Positions 40,451-47,351 of a stretch of 64,000 nucleotides of DNA are shown here, piece by piece. Position 1 is the stretch's first letter, and every line of letters starts with the position of its first letter. The stretch is from a virus. Position numbers and translations under genes: made by a program. Where the stretch lies: IMG/VR virus record IMGVR_UViG_3300024520_000060, positions 1-64,000 of that record; one strand, written 5' to 3'. Under the pieces are notes generated by a model. That model ran no database searches, was not told where the DNA came from, and saw nothing but the letters and a program-made list of their open reading frames with translations.

Positions 40451-40896
40451 AGTTCTGCTTTCGTGCTGGGCACGGTACCGACTCCACCACTGGAGCCGCC
40501 ACCTGAGTCTGCGACGACGGTGCCAATCTCATCGCCTTCTTTCTTCTCCGGAGCTTCCTTGAGCTTGCGCCACTTGCCTTTGGCGTTCTTCCCCTGGAGT
40601 TCTCCATGCTTGTTGACCCGGTAGGTGCCGCCCGTGGTGGGGTTGCCTTCGGGGTCCGTTCCGTGGGTTGTACCCTCGCCAGCGCTGGAGACACTGTTGC
40701 CTCCGCCGGGAGTACCTCCTACAGTCAGCGAGGTACCTGCCGAGTCGGAGTAGGTCACTAACGCGGTGTTCGTGGTATGGTGGACGGTGGTTGTGACGGT
40801 CACGATGCCGTGCGACTTGGTCAGGTACTGGGCACCGTTGCCCACGTTGGCTGAGGCGACGGCGGAGAGGAGAACAAGGGCGATCAGAGTTTTCAT
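40447..40896 (-). CDS. Exported Gly/Ser-rich protein (149 aa)
   Basis: MKTLIALVLLSAVASANVGN, a clear Sec signal peptide cut after ASA. The mature chain is rich in Gly, Thr, Ser (TPGGGNSVSSAGEGTTHG) with a basic centre (KHGELQGKNAKGKWRKLK), disordered in appearance. One of several exported proteins in this stretch. Function unknown. Confidence 0.62.
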   Translation of the reverse strand: MKTLIALVLLSAVASANVGNGAQYLTKSHGIVTVTTTVHHTTNTALVTYSDSAGTSLTVGGTPGGGNSVSSAGEGTTHGTDPEGNPTTGGTYRVNKHGELQGKNAKGKWRKLKEAPEKKEGDEIGTVVADSGGGSSGGVGTVPSTKAEL

Positions 40897-41570
40897 TGGG
40901 TGCTTTCGCAAGGGTTGATGTAGGTATCGGACTTCTCCAGCATACGCCATTCCTCCAGTTCCGCTAGTGCCCCTATCAGGGTGGCCAACCGCTCGGCTTC
41001 GAAGCCGATCTCACCATAGACTAGGTTGGTCGTCTTGGAGGCATCGGTAGCCTGGAACGAGCGATCCGTCACCAGATCGATATCCAGAGCGAGGTCATGC
41101 TCGTCTAGGTCGTTGGCGTACCGCATCCACCAGCGGTGCTCCGCTCGGGCCCTCTGGACGAGCTCGAACGCTCGCTGGACCTCTGGTCGGAGCCACTCGT
41201 CAGCGAGTACCAACCCGCTGTCACTCAGACACTCCAGAGGTCTGAAGTGCTTGATGAGGTTCGCCTCGGTGACGGCGAAGTCCTCAGATGCTGCTGCCCC
41301 TTCCCAGTCGTAGCGCAGGTCCCAGGAGAACTCGTCCATGGTGGAGGAGTTGTCGAAGGTGTAGAGCACGTACGACTCCAGGTCGCCCTGACCGTTCCAC
41401 TTCGCGAAGGCTGCAGTCCGAGCGGTGTGGAGCTCCACCTTCGTGGTCAGAACTTCCTCCGTCATCCGCCAGCTCGCCTTGGGCGTCGCAGCGTTCCCAC
41501 TAGTTGCCGTGTACATCAGAAAAGTGAGTGTGAGCCCAAGGGCGGCGACAAGGAGAATGAGGAACTTCAT
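40893..41570 (-). CDS. Membrane-anchored or exported protein (225 aa)
   Basis: MKFLILLVAALGLTLTFLMY begins with a hydrophobic segment, either an uncleaved anchor or a signal ending at NAA. The rest is soluble and acidic with Trp-rich segments (SWDLRYDWEG, RAEHRWWMRYANDLDE). It overlaps its neighbours by four bases on each side. Function unknown. Confidence 0.62.
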   Translation of the reverse strand: MKFLILLVAALGLTLTFLMYTATSGNAATPKASWRMTEEVLTTKVELHTARTAAFAKWNGQGDLESYVLYTFDNSSTMDEFSWDLRYDWEGAAASEDFAVTEANLIKHFRPLECLSDSGLVLADEWLRPEVQRAFELVQRARAEHRWWMRYANDLDEHDLALDIDLVTDRSFQATDASKTTNLVYGEIGFEAERLATLIGALAELEEWRMLEKSDTYINPCESTQ

Positions 41571-42019
41571 CGGTTGTTCTCCATGCTCGGGCGACCGGGA
41601 AGGGGTGACATCCAGAGCGGGGCCTTGATGATGTCCTCGCAACAGGCAGCCTCGGCAACCGCGAAGGCTGCTTGGTTCTTGATCTTGGCCGTGACGTAGG
41701 TGAGTGTGACAGCCTGGGAGAGGGTCACATAGTTGGCGTTCGAGGCTGCGATGCATGCCTCGTCGCCTTCACAGGCAGCGACAGCCTTCTGGTTGATGAA
41801 GAGGAGAGACTCCATCGACTCTGCGAGTGTCGTCGCAGCTTCGTTGTTGGCCTTCCGCTTGGCCGTGCTCGCGGTGAGCCAGCACTCCCAGTTCATGGTC
41901 TGACCATCGGCGCAGGGACCCAGGGGTTCCGGGTCGATCTCCCCCTGCTGCGGAGGCTGCTGCGCGCCGAGTACGAGTGCGGTGAAGGAGAGGGCGAGAA
42001 GGGCGATGTTGAGGTTCAT
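41567..42019 (-). CDS. Exported cysteine-containing protein (150 aa)
   Basis: MNLNIALLALSFTALVLGAQ, a Sec signal peptide cleaved near GAQ. The mature protein has six or more Cys residues (GPCADG, WECWL, AACEGDEACIA, EAACCEDII), which suggests disulfides in the periplasm. Helical Ala-rich middle. Third exported protein in a row. Function unknown. Confidence 0.65.
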   Translation of the reverse strand: MNLNIALLALSFTALVLGAQQPPQQGEIDPEPLGPCADGQTMNWECWLTASTAKRKANNEAATTLAESMESLLFINQKAVAACEGDEACIAASNANYVTLSQAVTLTYVTAKIKNQAAFAVAEAACCEDIIKAPLWMSPLPGRPSMENNR

Positions 42020-42054
42020 ATGGTGCTTTCAATGTTGAGTGTCATGACTTCATA

Positions 42055-42339
42055 CTACCCCGGGAATGCTTCCGGGGCGGGTCGAACTTCTTCGCCACGG
42101 CAAATGGCTGGCTCACAGGCAGTTACAGCGTCCAGAAGCTTCTGAAGGTAGGAGACATCTCGGCGGAGACCCTCCCGAGCATTCCATGCGTTGGCCTCTG
42201 AGATGCCTCCGGTGCCTCGTAGATCGGCGTACCGTTCTTCGGCTGTCTCCAGGTTCGCCATCGCATACTCGTGCATGTTGGCGAGTGGCTTGCGGACCTT
42301 GATGTAGACCCGCTCCTCTTGGTTCCTGTACTTGGCCAC
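42055..42339 (-). CDS. Small helical protein, unknown (94 aa)
   Basis: The likely start is GTG at 42339, overlapping the stop of the previous gene (TAGTG), with GGGAG about 8 bases before. The product (M/V-A-K-Y-R-N-Q-E-E-R) continues as EYAMANLETAEERYADLRG and RRDVSYLQKLLDAVTACE, two helices with a Cys pair near the end. No ATG lies in a better place. Function unknown. Confidence 0.55.
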   Translation of the reverse strand: MAKYRNQEERVYIKVRKPLANMHEYAMANLETAEERYADLRGTGGISEANAWNAREGLRRDVSYLQKLLDAVTACEPAICRGEEVRPAPEAFPG

Positions 42340-42509
42340 TACGTCGTCTCCCAGAACTTGATCAGACGTTCCATGACCTCGGGCTCCAGGGTCACAGTCC
42401 TCTCCTGGGGCCAGCCTTTGTCTACCAAAAGGATGATGGCGTAGTCTGTCCGGGTGGCGATGACGCCGTCGCCAAGGTTCTCTGTAGGCATACCGTTTGT
42501 GCCGCTCAT
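42339..42509 (-). CDS. Small protein, unknown (56 aa)
   Basis: MSGTNGMPTENLGDGVIATR, then YAIILLVDKGWPQERTVTLE: a short beta-rich protein. ATG overlaps the stop of the 49-aa gene (TCATGAGC). Full coding overlap on both sides supports it. Function unknown. Confidence 0.62.
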   Translation of the reverse strand: MSGTNGMPTENLGDGVIATRTDYAIILLVDKGWPQERTVTLEPEVMERLIKFWETT

Positions 42510-42655
42510 GATTGACCTCGGCAGGCGTTGCGGTTGGCTTGTTTCTTGCGGTTGGTGAACGAGCGGGCCCGACCCTTGGTGGTGCTGGCCAGGCCGGCAC
42601 CGCGTCGTTTGGCTTGCTCGACTCCCATCGGCAACTTCTTCGTGTGATTCTTCAT
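42506..42655 (-). CDS. Very basic small protein (49 aa)
   Basis: MKNHTKKLPMGVEQAKRRGA, then KGRARSFTNRKKQANRNACR: net charge strongly positive, like a small nucleic-acid-binding protein. It is driven by cassette 19 and starts with the conserved ATGAAGAA. Function unknown. Confidence 0.68.
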   Translation of the reverse strand: MKNHTKKLPMGVEQAKRRGAGLASTTKGRARSFTNRKKQANRNACRGQS

Positions 42656-42694
42656 GCCTTCAACCTACCCCGACATCTGACCCGGGGCTACTTT
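42656..42694 (-). promoter_or_regulatory. Leaderless-type promoter cassette 19 (minus strand)
   Basis: Reading leftward: AAAGTAGCC (42694-42686), 18 bp with CCCCG/CGGGG arms, TAGGTT (42667-42662), GAAGGC, ATG at 42655. Almost identical to cassette 20 in sequence. Confidence 0.8.
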
Positions 42695-42707
42695 GATCGG
42701 GATTTCC

Positions 42708-43115
42708 TTACAGCATGCCTTCCAGGTGCTGCTCGGATACACCTGAACGCTTCGGAACCTTGTACTCGAACCCGTGACCATAGTAGCCGTTCTGGGAGTT
42801 GAACAGGTGGAGGTACATCCGAGAGGAACCACCGTCGTTCCTACGCAAGCGGAAGATCGCGACACCACCATACTCAAGATGTTCGGGCTCGGCCTCTACC
42901 ACTTTCCAGGTGGTGTCGAACTCCCAGTTCTCCCAGTCCAGCTCCTTGTCTGTGTCCTCATAGGCGTCGAACTCTAGCTTGGGCTCTGGGCTGAGAAACC
43001 AGTCAGCGTGCTCACAGCAGTCGTGTGTACTGTCGTAGCCAACGAACACGTTGTGCTCGTCTACGAAGTTGTGTTTCTCATGGTAGATACCGTTTGCTGA
43101 TTCGAAGTATTTCAT
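42708..43115 (-). CDS. Protein with DCCE motif, DUF7448-like (135 aa)
   Basis: 135 residues with VFVGYDSTHDCCEHADWFL and a C-terminal LHLFNSQNGYYGHGFEY. The paired Cys in a GYD..DCCE context and FN..NGYYGHGFE resemble a conserved family of small phage proteins I recall as DUF7448; this is from memory. Acidic middle. Function unknown. It overlaps the next gene by 4 bases. Confidence 0.62.
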   Translation of the reverse strand: MKYFESANGIYHEKHNFVDEHNVFVGYDSTHDCCEHADWFLSPEPKLEFDAYEDTDKELDWENWEFDTTWKVVEAEPEHLEYGGVAIFRLRRNDGGSSRMYLHLFNSQNGYYGHGFEYKVPKRSGVSEQHLEGML

Positions 43116-43462
43116 GATGCGTTGTGTACCGTGTGGGCGTTCCAGCCAGCGACGAAGGAGGTGATACTCGGTTCGCCCACTCCTTTGTAGTCCTTCACGA
43201 AGTTGAACCAGGCAGTTCGGATGACGGGAGAAGCCTGACGACTACAGACGACCTGTCGCGTGCGGGTCTCGTTGGCGTAGACCGAAGCCTCGTCACGATA
43301 GTACCCTTCCGTCTTGCTGACCCAGCAGCCAGCCTTGACCAGGCATTCGGCAGCCTGGGCAGCCTCGTGACAATCCAGACGCGCCCCGATGAGCTCCGCG
43401 TCCGACATCCGCTTGGCTTGGGCTTTCTTCGCGACCCAATCGATTTCCGTTGTTTGCTTCAT
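43112..43462 (-). CDS. Protein under cassette 20, unknown (116 aa)
   Basis: MKQTTEIDWVAKKAQAKRMS, then ARLDCHEAAQAAECLVKAGC and TAWFNFVKDYKGVGEPSITS. Several Cys residues without a clear zinc pattern. Mostly helical. First of a two-gene unit with the DCCE protein. Function unknown. Confidence 0.66.
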   Translation of the reverse strand: MKQTTEIDWVAKKAQAKRMSDAELIGARLDCHEAAQAAECLVKAGCWVSKTEGYYRDEASVYANETRTRQVVCSRQASPVIRTAWFNFVKDYKGVGEPSITSFVAGWNAHTVHNAS

Positions 43463-43501
43463 GCCTTCAACCTACCCCGACATCTGACCCGGGGCTACTT
43501 T
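43463..43501 (-). promoter_or_regulatory. Leaderless-type promoter cassette 20 (minus strand)
   Basis: Reading leftward: AAAGTAGCC (43501-43493), 18 bp with CCCCG/CGGGG arms, TAGGTT (43474-43469), GAAGGC, ATG at 43462. Its TAG ends the upstream GGDEF gene. Confidence 0.8.
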
Positions 43502-43965
43502 GATCGGGATTTCTTCTGATTGAACATGGAACGGTCCGCCATTTCCAGCGAGGAGCCCATGCCCACCGATGCGTTGACCCAGCAGTCGTTACTGTACCAT
43601 TTCGAGATCACCTGGAAGATCCTGTGAGCCCCAGCAGAGGTCGAGCACCAGACAACGAACTCGTCGCCTCCCAGCCTACTGACCACGTGATCCGTGTGCT
43701 TCCTCACAGATCGCTGAAGGAACTCTGCAAACTCACGGAGGATACGGTCCCCGTAGAGGTGGCCGTCCGGGTGCGCGTCCTGAGCAGCCTTGAACTTGTT
43801 CAGGTCAGCCACAATGAACCAACCCTCCCGAGCATTGACTTTGCTCTCTAGACCTCGTCGGTTGGACAGGTCGGTCAGGGGGTCTGTTTCAGCGAGGTGC
43901 CGGAACTCGTCGCGCTGACGCTCCAACACATCGATGCGGTTCAGTAGCTGTGCGGTTGTTTCCAT
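43495..43965 (-). CDS. Stand-alone GGDEF domain, diguanylate-cyclase-like
   Basis: 156 residues, essentially one GGDEF domain after a 25-residue helix. Motifs: TDPLTDLSNRRG (27-38), ADLNKFK (53-59), GHLYGD (68-73), RLGGDEFVV (97-105), and a C-terminal WVNASVGMG...MADRSMF like the usual SxGxA...ADxAMY. The signature GGDEF and catalytic Asp54 are intact. The residue at the usual guanine-contacting Asn is Gln62, and the RxxD inhibitory site is absent. It would make cyclic di-GMP in the host cytoplasm if active. The last residues (QKKSRSK) come from the next promoter cassette. Confidence 0.8.
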   Translation of the reverse strand: METTAQLLNRIDVLERQRDEFRHLAETDPLTDLSNRRGLESKVNAREGWFIVADLNKFKAAQDAHPDGHLYGDRILREFAEFLQRSVRKHTDHVVSRLGGDEFVVWCSTSAGAHRIFQVISKWYSNDCWVNASVGMGSSLEMADRSMFNQKKSRSK

Positions 43966-44003
43966 GCCTCACCCTACCCCCGGATCCGGCCCGGGGCTAA
44001 TCT
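43966..44003 (-). promoter_or_regulatory. Leaderless-type promoter cassette 21 (minus strand)
   Basis: Reading leftward: TTAGCC instead of GTAGCC (44000-43995), 18 bp with CCCCGG/CCGGGG arms, TAGGGT (43976-43971), GAGGC, ATG at 43965. Confidence 0.7.
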
Positions 44004-44566
44004 TTCTCTGACCAAATCTGGTCGATCAGGCCCCACTCCAGAGCCTGTTCGGCACCGAAGTATCGATCGGTGCTCGCCTTGCTGAGTCGCGACCAGTGCC
44101 TGTAGGGCATGTCAGTGTACTTGGCGAGTAGCCTGTCCATCCGCTCACACCGTCGCTTGATTGCCGCCATGGTGCCGTCCACGTTCGCCATCTGACCGTC
44201 GAGTTCTACGCTCGCTGTGTGCAGCATGAACTCGCAGTTCTCGCTGGCGTACCGCTCGCCGCGACTCCCACAGGCCACGAGGAAGGGAGCTGCCGACATG
44301 CACATCCCGAGCGCTGTGGTGCGGACCGGCACCCTGATGGTACGGGTCACATCGTGGAGGGCGAACGTCTCGTCGATATCCCCACCGTAGCTGGCGATGA
44401 AGAGGTCAATCGGTGAGTCACCATCGTCCGCCATGAGGTACATGCCTCGGATGGCCGTCGCGATGGTGTCAGACTCTACGTCACCCTGGAGGAAAATCCT
44501 CCGACCTCGGACGTCGATGCCGTACTCTAGAGCAGCCTCCAGGTTGACCTTGAACGCGTCGGTCAT
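43997..44566 (-). CDS. ClpP-like serine protease
   Basis: 189 residues with the ClpP fold. GMCMSAAPFLVAC (87-99) carries the nucleophile Ser91, EFMLHTASV (112-120) carries His116, and ASTDRYFGAEQALEWGLID places Asp167. All three catalytic residues are present. Such phage ClpP homologues may act in prohead maturation, but this gene lies among early or regulatory genes rather than next to the capsid, and the head protease of this phage is of another type. The N-terminal loop that docks Clp ATPases is short. A role in host protein turnover is possible. Confidence 0.8.
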   Translation of the reverse strand: MTDAFKVNLEAALEYGIDVRGRRIFLQGDVESDTIATAIRGMYLMADDGDSPIDLFIASYGGDIDETFALHDVTRTIRVPVRTTALGMCMSAAPFLVACGSRGERYASENCEFMLHTASVELDGQMANVDGTMAAIKRRCERMDRLLAKYTDMPYRHWSRLSKASTDRYFGAEQALEWGLIDQIWSEKD

Positions 44567-44802
44567 TTCGGGAGGTTGAGCCAGGCGTGTTGGTCAGACC
44601 CGGGACAGCGGTCCCGAGCGGTACCCTCCCTGGAGTGGCGGAAGGGCCTGACTGAACGAAAGACGTCGCCGAACTTCGTGGTCTCCCTGGCGCGGAACGG
44701 ACGCCCACACACCCTGCAGAACACGGGCCTTTCGCCGGCAAGGGCCTCTTCGAACTGAATCGTGAGTTCCTTCTGGAGTTTTGCGTACTCGTCGCTGTTC
44801 AT
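44563..44802 (-). CDS. Zinc-finger protein (79 aa)
   Basis: MNSDEYAKLQKELTIQFEEA, then CRVCGRPFRARETTKFGD and RDRCPGSDQHAWL. CxxC pair plus later Cys/His give a probable zinc site. Four-base overlap with the ClpP gene. Function unknown. Confidence 0.66.
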   Translation of the reverse strand: MNSDEYAKLQKELTIQFEEALAGERPVFCRVCGRPFRARETTKFGDVFRSVRPFRHSREGTARDRCPGSDQHAWLNLPK

Positions 44803-45083
44803 TTCTTCAGCACCTCGTGTACAGCATCAAGACCGAACGCTTCGATTAGACGATCGATGATCTGCTCCATATTCGCGATTCGCTTGTCCCGAGCCTCGAT
44901 CTCGTCGGCCGCAATGTCGGTCAGCTCTTCGCCTTCCGCTCTCAGATGCTGGAGGATGTCGACAGTCTCCCAGCAATCGCGGGAGCAGAACTCGTAGAGC
45001 CAAGGCTTGTCGATGTCGTTGGAAGCCTCTATGGTCAGGGCATCACGGTCACAGTCGGGACCACAGCAGGGGAGGTTGGTCAT
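44799..45083 (-). CDS. Zinc-finger coiled-coil protein (94 aa)
   Basis: The N-terminal half holds CCGPDCDRDALT and FCSRDCWETVD, two Cys pairs for one zinc, as in MYM/TRASH-like fingers. The second half is helical (IEARDKRIANMEQIIDRLIE) and probably dimerises. Four-base overlap with both neighbours. Function unknown. Confidence 0.66.
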   Translation of the reverse strand: MTNLPCCGPDCDRDALTIEASNDIDKPWLYEFCSRDCWETVDILQHLRAEGEELTDIAADEIEARDKRIANMEQIIDRLIEAFGLDAVHEVLKK

Positions 45084-46393
45084 AGTTTGAAGTCCGGTAG
45101 CCAGAGTTGTTGGGGGTCGGGCTCTCCGAGCCCTGGGTTTTCGTACACCTTGCCTTCAATCACACAGATCCCCTCGCTCGTGACGACAGGGTACTGATGG
45201 ACCCGGCCTCCCGGGTGCACGAAGCATACCCCGAAACCTGTCTGCCAGCCTGTATTTCTCTTCTTGAACATGTAGCTCCGACCGGCCCGGGGCACACAGC
45301 CCATCGGAGTTGACATCCAGGATCGGGCTCCTCCGCGTTCTTCGGTGGCGAAGGCCATCCCGGCCCGGTGAACGTGGCCACTCTGTCCCGAGTAGCCGTG
45401 GTCCCGAAGCTCAGTCAGGGCCGGTGTCTGCCCAAGGGCATGGCCGTGGTAGATCAGGTAGAAGTCATGGAAGAGGGTACCCGGTAGATGGTCCTCAGTC
45501 CCCACAGGTGACGCGATGGTGCCACCTTGGGCCAACTTCACCCCATACTCCGCAACTCCCGCCAGGCGGTCGAAGCGGAGCTCCTCGACGTCGCCCACCT
45601 TGATGCCCAGCCCACTCAGGGAGCCGGACACTTGGCTGAGGTACATGGCGATGCGGTCCAGACCGTGGTTGCCACTGCCCCAGATGAGCTCTCCGTCGTA
45701 GACCTCCCTGATCTGACGCATCATCTCACGAGCGAAGGCGAACTCCATGCTCATGGGAACTGACCAGCCCGGGATCTTCGGGTGACGACTGATGGCCGCA
45801 CCCTCCAGGATGTCTCCGTTCAGGTAGACATAGTCGGGCTCCAGCTCCTGGATGGTACGGAGGAAGCACCACCAGGTGAAGGGGTCCAGGAAGGTGGCGT
45901 GGGTATCTGAGATGCTGACGACACACTCGACGTCGCACAGTCCTCGCTCGTCTGGGTCGTACACGTGGGGATGCATGTACCGTTCCTGGTAACGACCACC
46001 ATGCTCTCGCCTACTCTGTTGGGCCCTTGCTGCCTTGGCCGTCCGGGTTCCAGGCTGGTCAGCCAGGCCCGCTACCTGCTTGGCGTGTTCGAATTGGCCG
46101 AACTCCTGCTCCAGGAAGGAGATGTACCATCGGCCGAATCGCTTGTACCTCTTCCGACTGAGGGTCTTGTCCTTGTAGAAGGGGTTGGTCTGAGGGTCTG
46201 ACGCCACCCTGCGCATGTCGGCGAGGAGGTCCTCGGTGGTGGGCGGTTCCTTGATCTTGGAGTTGCGCTCGCGCTCCTCCTCGGCAGCCTCTTCGGCCTT
46301 CCGGAGATGGTACTTCTTGAGTTCAGCCTCGTTCTTCCGAACACTGTCGGGAGCGGAGAGGAATGAACTGAGGTCGTGGGGTTCGTCTGTCAT
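45080..46393 (-). CDS. Calcineurin-like metallophosphoesterase
   Basis: 437 residues from the ATG at 46393. The phosphoesterase signatures appear in order: SDTHATF (D-x-H), NGDILEG (GDxxxG), GSGNHG (GNH), YHGH and SGHVHR (GHxH). The first 160 residues are charged and helical (DLLADMRRVASDPQTN, KRYKRFGRWYISFLEQEF) and form an additional domain of unknown role. Such enzymes cleave phosphoesters in nucleic acids, nucleotides or proteins; the substrate cannot be told. It shares four bases with the next gene start. Confidence 0.82.
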   Translation of the reverse strand: MTDEPHDLSSFLSAPDSVRKNEAELKKYHLRKAEEAAEEERERNSKIKEPPTTEDLLADMRRVASDPQTNPFYKDKTLSRKRYKRFGRWYISFLEQEFGQFEHAKQVAGLADQPGTRTAKAARAQQSRREHGGRYQERYMHPHVYDPDERGLCDVECVVSISDTHATFLDPFTWWCFLRTIQELEPDYVYLNGDILEGAAISRHPKIPGWSVPMSMEFAFAREMMRQIREVYDGELIWGSGNHGLDRIAMYLSQVSGSLSGLGIKVGDVEELRFDRLAGVAEYGVKLAQGGTIASPVGTEDHLPGTLFHDFYLIYHGHALGQTPALTELRDHGYSGQSGHVHRAGMAFATEERGGARSWMSTPMGCVPRAGRSYMFKKRNTGWQTGFGVCFVHPGGRVHQYPVVTSEGICVIEGKVYENPGLGEPDPQQLWLPDFKL

Positions 46394-46644
46394 AGTTGCG
46401 TGAATCCAAGATGCATCCGGAGGTGGATGCGGAGTGTCTTCTCTGAGCCCATGCCCCACTTGGGGCCGAAGTAGCCGGACCAGATTGAATGGATGGTGTG
46501 GTGGATGGTGCCGTCCATCCGCCCTGCTGCGTACTCGGCCACCTCGGCGGCGAGCTTGGGATTCTTGCAGACGGAGCACATCGGGGAAACCCGAGTGCCA
46601 GGGGGAGGAGCCTCACCTTTGAGAAAGTCGCGGAATTCACTCAT
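46390..46644 (-). CDS. Small zinc-finger-like protein (84 aa)
   Basis: Start chosen at the ATG exactly 6 bases after TAGACT, giving MSEFRDFLKGEA; an ATG two codons earlier is less likely. CSVCKNPK near residue 23 is a Cys pair, and later His residues (IHHTIHSIW, RIHLRMHLG) could complete a site. It precedes the phosphoesterase and is co-transcribed. Function unknown. Confidence 0.66.
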   Translation of the reverse strand: MSEFRDFLKGEAPPPGTRVSPMCSVCKNPKLAAEVAEYAAGRMDGTIHHTIHSIWSGYFGPKWGMGSEKTLRIHLRMHLGFTQL

Positions 46645-46683
46645 GACCATAGTCTACCCCGAACAGGGCCGGAAGGCTAGGAA
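46645..46683 (-). promoter_or_regulatory. Leaderless-type promoter cassette 22 (minus strand)
   Basis: Reading leftward: CTAGCC (46680-46675), 18 bp with CCGGCCC and CGGGG, TAGACT (46656-46651), 6 bases, ATG at 46644. The start lacks the usual ATGAAGAA. Confidence 0.6.
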
Positions 46684-46712
46684 AAGAGAGCCCGACTGGG
46701 AGTCGGACTCTC
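46682..46712 (-). terminator. Rho-independent terminator after the metallopeptidase gene
   Basis: Arms GAGAGCCCGACT and AGTCGGACTCTC form a 12-bp stem with one G-U pair and a 3-base loop. On the minus strand TTTT follows directly (82-85 of the 46,600 line). Confidence 0.85.
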
Positions 46713-46755
46713 GCTAGATATTGTCACCTCCTTGTCAGCGGGGTGTGCCCCTACT

Positions 46756-47235
46756 CTACCGGAAGGCTGCAGGATGGGTAGGGGAAACCTTCAATCGTGC
46801 CTCCCGCATGGACTGGATGACGTCCCCGTACCTTGCTGCGGTGTAGACGTCCAGCAGCCGAGCGTACTCCTGACAGAACTCAGGCCCATGGGCAGCGAGA
46901 TCCCAGGAGTCAGGACCCAGGTCCCGACGACGTCTCTGGATGGAGTGGGTGAGCTCGTGGAGCACATACCACGTTGTCTGGGTGACACGGTAGGAGCCCG
47001 ACAACTTGATGAGGTGGCCCGTTGCGGTGCCCCTTCCTCGGTTGTTCATGACCCGAATCTTCGGGACCGAGCCGAGGTGAGCCCACTCCTGGGCCCAGAC
47101 CTCGTTGACCAGCCGTTGGGCCCCAGCCTCTCCGAGCGGGGTGTTCTCTTTGTCGGTGACCAACCATGCCGAACCGAGTTCTGCGAGTTCCCATCCGTAG
47201 AGCTTGGATCTCTGACTGTCTCTTTGTTTCTTCAT
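46756..47235 (-). CDS. Zinc metallopeptidase-like protein
   Basis: 159 residues. WYVLHELTHSIQ (about 90-101) is a classic HExxH zinc motif, and AHGPEFCQEYARL (about 115) gives the third His in the H.G.F context known from SprT-like and TIGR04338-type putative metallohydrolases. The N-terminal part has KIRVMNNRGRGTATGHLI. Possible role in protein processing or DNA-protein crosslink repair; unproven. Stand-alone unit with promoter and terminator. Confidence 0.72.
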   Translation of the reverse strand: MKKQRDSQRSKLYGWELAELGSAWLVTDKENTPLGEAGAQRLVNEVWAQEWAHLGSVPKIRVMNNRGRGTATGHLIKLSGSYRVTQTTWYVLHELTHSIQRRRRDLGPDSWDLAAHGPEFCQEYARLLDVYTAARYGDVIQSMREARLKVSPTHPAAFR

Positions 47236-47273
47236 GCCTCAAGATACCCCGAGATCTGAGACGGGGCTACTTT
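47236..47273 (-). promoter_or_regulatory. Leaderless-type promoter cassette 23 (minus strand)
   Basis: Reading leftward: AAAGTAGCC (47273-47265), 18 bp with CCCCG/CGGGG arms, TATCTT (47246-47241), GAGGC, ATG at 47235. Confidence 0.8.
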
Positions 47274-47287
47274 ACTCTCTAGATATG

Positions 47288-47327
47288 AAAAGGCCCGCAC
47301 CCCCATGAAGAAATCAGGGTGCGGGCC
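47288..47327 (-). terminator. Rho-independent terminator after the DUF932 gene
   Basis: Perfect 11-bp arms GGCCCGCACCC and GGGTGCGGGCC, 14-base loop, followed on the minus strand by TTTT. The loop contains a copy of the cassette gene start, CATGAAGAAATC. Confidence 0.88.
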
Positions 47328-47351
47328 GAGGCTCCGTCAGGAGAGGTGCCT

